Shown here: positions 61,460 to 64,000 of the stretch, one piece after another
Layout of the letters: each line of letters begins with the position of its first letter
Numbering within the stretch: position 1 is the stretch's first letter
Assembly: GCA_020050835.1 (NCBI GenBank)
Contig: JAGVKB010000093.1
Coordinates: 1 to 64,000, forward strand
DNA from: Candidatus Obscuribacterales bacterium
Lineage (GTDB): Bacteria > Cyanobacteriota > Vampirovibrionia > Obscuribacterales > Obscuribacteraceae
Direction of reading: 5' to 3'
Length of the DNA stretch: 64,000 nucleotides
The notes under the pieces: model-generated
Database searches by the model: none
Told to the model about the DNA's origin: nothing
What the model saw: the letters and a program-made list of their open reading frames with translations, nothing else
Translations under genes and position numbers: made by a program

Positions 61460-62377
61460 ATGGCTGAAGAATGGCGAGCGACCGGTGAGACTAGCAACGT
61501 GGAATCCGGAAAGTCGGCGGCCAAAGAATTTGCGTCCGAGGCATCCGGGCTTCATCTATTGGCGGATATCGACTTCTACGGAACAGTGAGGACTGGGGGC
61601 GGCGCTCGAAGACAAACCGGCGATGCCGGCCCATTGCGAACTGATCCTCAGATGCCTCCATCGGTCGGCGATCGTCTGCCATCGGCAGGGTCTCCGACTC
61701 CGCCGTTCTCAAACCATCAGCCTGAGCGCTGGCACCCCGACCGCAATTACGGACCAGGTATGCCGGCACAACCGAAGCATGAAATTCCGTGTATCCCTGG
61801 CAATCCGTATATTCCTGGCGATCCATCGCGACCAAATCAGTATTACAATCATTCGCCGCATCGTCCCGGACCGGGAGTTCCAGAAGGAGTGCCACCGGTT
61901 CTGCCGCCGCATTTTTCCGTCCCGGGAAGACAGGAGGGAGTCCCTCCGCTTGTGCCGCCTGGCGATTGCGGAGAGCGGAATCCAGGAGCGTTCGACAATG
62001 CTGTGCAAGAATTGCTTAAACGCAAACACGAACAAGAGCCAAGCTTTGAGGAGCAACTTGGGCGCGAACTGGAGCAGAGAATTGAATCTGCCACAAGTAA
62101 GCTGGTTGACGAAATAAACTCAAAGGAAGTTATTCCGGCTAACCTGAAGCGGGCATTTTACGATCAGCTCGAGAAAAAACCCGTTCCAGACAAGGTAGAA
62201 GATAAATTGTACAGATATCTGGTATCGAGCGATGAAGGTGTGGCTCGACTGAACCTGCTTTTGACACTAAGGGGAAGCTGTTGTCAACTTAAGCTGGATA
62301 GTGACGGAAGTGGTGGCAAGCAGCTGATTTTGATTGGATCTGGCTCGCAAGTAGTCGACTTCGCTCAGATTATTTGA
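61460..62377 (+). CDS. Pro-rich unassigned protein
   Basis: ATG 61460 follows GGGAGGAGCTAAG. The 305-residue product has a Ser/Gly-rich N-terminal part (about 1-60), a Pro-rich middle (PGNPYIPGDPSRPNQYYNHS, GVPEGVPPVLPPH), then a helical C-terminal domain with EQLGRELEQRIESATSKLVD and IPANLKRAFYDQLEKKPVPD. No signal peptide or membrane segment. Role unknown; a scaffold or substrate is plausible. Confidence 0.7.
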   Translation: MAEEWRATGETSNVESGKSAAKEFASEASGLHLLADIDFYGTVRTGGGARRQTGDAGPLRTDPQMPPSVGDRLPSAGSPTPPFSNHQPERWHPDRNYGPGMPAQPKHEIPCIPGNPYIPGDPSRPNQYYNHSPHRPGPGVPEGVPPVLPPHFSVPGRQEGVPPLVPPGDCGERNPGAFDNAVQELLKRKHEQEPSFEEQLGRELEQRIESATSKLVDEINSKEVIPANLKRAFYDQLEKKPVPDKVEDKLYRYLVSSDEGVARLNLLLTLRGSCCQLKLDSDGSGGKQLILIGSGSQVVDFAQII

Positions 62378-62782
62378 GACACGAGCCAAGCCGGCATTTG
62401 GGTTGTGAAGCTCTCAACTGAGATTAAAAATGGAAGAGCCTGAAGCCTGACTCGCTGGACTTCTTCAGTGTGAAGCGCACCACTTGTAGTGTCATGTGCG
62501 ACGGCCGGTTGAATCTCTGTGGGTCCGATTCCCCGCCGCTTGCGGCGCCGATGGAACGAATCAGACTGCTCTGGATACCGCGCTGCTTGCGGAGGGGAGG
62601 CTTCATTTGATGGCGCAAATTGCTCCGGCAGCCTCTCAACTTTACGACCAGCCAATCAACTATAGCGGATTGCGGTGAGCTGATTTTGTGATGTAAAGTG
62701 GCGATTTCAGGTCATGCGGTCGAGTTGGCGCTAAACTAGCAGCAGGTCGACCGTTATCACATCTCGAAAGGAGCCCTGAATA
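62378..62782. other. Gene-less region
   Basis: No gene seen. A tight GC-rich hairpin (CGCCGC, TT, GCGGCG) lies near 62537. Short frames on both strands here lack family likeness. Confidence 0.5.
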
Positions 62783-63241
62783 ATGGCTGAAGCAGTAGGC
62801 ACTTGCGTAAGCTGCGGAAATTTCTTGGAATTCTTGAAGACGTTGCCCTGGTGCAAACAGGGAGATAACACTTTGATTGCTGTTCAAAACTGCACACCAG
62901 AGTTAATCGAAGCGATTAAAGATCACGAAGTAAAGGTGTTTCCGGGCGGGATGCAGATCAAGTTGAATCTTTCCTGGTTGCTCTATTTGACCGAAAAGTA
63001 CGATGAGGGACGCCCATTGCCGATGGTTGTCGTCTGGAAGCCGGAGTCGATTGAGATGTGGTACCGGCGCAATAAGAGCTGGGATTTTCCATACGATGCC
63101 TGGCAAAATCCCGCTGCCGCCGCCTATGACCGCGAGCGGGTAAAACTTCCCGCCGAGCACAGCGGGCCGAAGTACTTGCAGTATCACAAGGAATTGCTTG
63201 ACAAATCAAAGGAATGTCCCGCGCTGATTCCGCCACAGTAG
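62783..63241 (+). CDS. Unassigned protein with an N-terminal CxxC
   Basis: ATG 62783 has GAAAGGAG upstream. The 152-residue product begins GTCVSCGNF (one CxxC), followed by a compact domain with LPWCKQGDN, KLNLSWLLYLTEKY, PMVVVWKPESIEMW and SWDFPYDAW. It contains many Trp and Tyr, and no signal peptide. I do not recognise the family. Confidence 0.7.
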   Translation: MAEAVGTCVSCGNFLEFLKTLPWCKQGDNTLIAVQNCTPELIEAIKDHEVKVFPGGMQIKLNLSWLLYLTEKYDEGRPLPMVVVWKPESIEMWYRRNKSWDFPYDAWQNPAAAAYDRERVKLPAEHSGPKYLQYHKELLDKSKECPALIPPQ

Positions 63242-63621
63242 CCAATTCTTTGATTTGATGTGCGTTTCAAGCCATTTTCGAATTGTGTTCCCCCAAGTTG
63301 GGGATTTTGTTGCCAGGCTGCTGTGAGAACGTAGAAGTAGAGATTTGCGTGGGGGCTGGCCAAAGGTGCCGCGGGGGGGCCGCGGCAGCTTCGCTTTAAG
63401 GGGAATTTCAAGCTCAGCCGATACCGGTTGAGCCTTTTAGAATGCTTGGCAGACATGTGCAGGGAAGTTTAATTGTCGACTCAAGCATGTTGCCTTCGCA
63501 ACTGTGCCTCTTTCTCAGGAACTGGCTGTGAAGCTGCTGGCTGCCTGGATTAAGCGTGATTGAACTCCGATTGCGCCCGTCGGCAATGGTTGAGTGATGC
63601 TCCGGGTGGACTGCTACCCGA
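63242..63621. other. Intergenic region with hairpins
   Basis: No gene. A GC-rich palindrome TGCCGCGG/CCGCGGCA (63367-63387, 5-base loop) is the strongest hairpin. The T-rich hairpin at 63291-63309 is listed separately. Confidence 0.55.
63291..63309 (+). terminator. Weak terminator after the 62783 gene
   Basis: CCCC (63291-63294), loop AAGTT and GGGG, then ATTTTGT: a four-base-pair GC stem followed by a short T-run 50 bases past the stop codon. Confidence 0.4.
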
Positions 63622-64000
63622 GTGCGAAATTATCAGTCTGTCCGCAGGCGTGGAAAAATAGTATTGATCGATTGCGGGGTCAACCTTGTGGCCGATGACG
63701 GCGACAAATCAGTCGAACAGCAGAGCGAGGCAAAGTCGCTCGAACAGCGTGCTGTTACCAGGCAGGCGCTCGTCGACTTGCTCAAGCGCGGCGCTGCCAT
63801 TAGGGACAACCAAGCGCTCGATTGCGCCAACCAAGCGATAAGCCAGCCGGAGCTGACGACCGCTGAAGCGACCGAGCTTGCTGATGAGACTAGGGACCAG
63901 CCTGATTCTTCAAAAGAGATTGTCAAAGCAAAAGAGTCGATTGAAGAGAAAGTGGATACTTCGCCGATGGCTGAGCCGACTAATTCGCCGGTCCCGGCAA
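63622..64000 (+). CDS. Unassigned protein, N-terminal part only (runs off window)
   Basis: The frame is open from GTG 63622 (or TTG 63664) to the right edge. It reads GKIVLIDCGVNLVADDGDKS near the start, then long acidic and Gln-rich helical segments (SKEIVKAKESIEEKVDTSPM). No family recognised; the C-terminus is outside the window. Confidence 0.55.
   Translation, partial: MRNYQSVRRRGKIVLIDCGVNLVADDGDKSVEQQSEAKSLEQRAVTRQALVDLLKRGAAIRDNQALDCANQAISQPELTTAEATELADETRDQPDSSKEIVKAKESIEEKVDTSPMAEPTNSPVPA

Overview
The window looks like a chromosomal accessory stretch of a diderm bacterium. It encodes a bifunctional penicillin-binding protein, very large secreted repeat proteins, Tad-type pilus parts and many Ser/Thr kinases. 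Response-regulator/Ser-Thr-kinase fusions, a giant beta-strand repeat protein and calpain-like proteases suggest the non-photosynthetic cyanobacterial relatives (Vampirovibrionia/Melainabacteria, Obscuribacterales-like). That placement is inference; the window holds no rRNA, tRNA or ribosomal protein gene that would settle it.

Layout. 1-12732 (minus): one giant Ser/Gly/Asn/Thr-rich secreted protein whose 3' end lies outside the window. 13137-19139: a decayed or domesticated IS256-type transposase, an OmpR-family response regulator, an EF-hand/calpain protease operon and a membrane sensor histidine kinase. 19608-20538: a BrnT/BrnA-like pair whose toxin gene has no ATG, GTG or TTG start. 20907-30400: two near-identical receiver-plus-Ser/Thr-kinase proteins, two membrane proteins sharing a cysteine-containing domain, a zinc-ribbon membrane protein and a nucleotidyltransferase pair. 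30434-38325: small secreted and membrane proteins and a Tad/TadE/TadG pseudopilin group (a CpaB-like gene lies apart at 57433). 38408-48409: a DUF900 hydrolase, a MerR regulator with a VIT/von Willebrand A protein, an HELSH metalloprotease-like protein, and a VIT/vWA integral membrane protein. 48826-58179: PBP1, a large protein carrying both an HELTH motif and a papain-like triad, two tandem alpha/beta hydrolases and the CpaB-like protein. 58363-64000: a zinc-ribbon/kinase/TPR protein, an LRV-repeat protein and unassigned proteins.

The strongest unexplained signal is regulatory. Four minus-strand genes or operons (13940, 16644, 25118, 30679) each have, at a fixed place upstream, four tandem copies of a 9-base box (consensus TTTNGNCCA) spaced 11 bases apart, then 8-10 bases, a -10-like hexamer, and a 33-53 base leader. 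This geometry fits binding by an OmpR/PhoB-family regulator. The response regulator at 14164 lies next to two of the four sites and is the obvious candidate. The putative regulon joins a calpain-like protease operon, a zinc-ribbon membrane protein, a small beta-barrel-like protein and the transposase-derived protein.

Other recurring structure: GTAG-headed REP-like hairpins scattered through the window (two supply codons near the 5' ends of genes), a 45-base tandem repeat array, and many proteins that look like signalling or secreted-hydrolase parts. Genes for central metabolism are absent.
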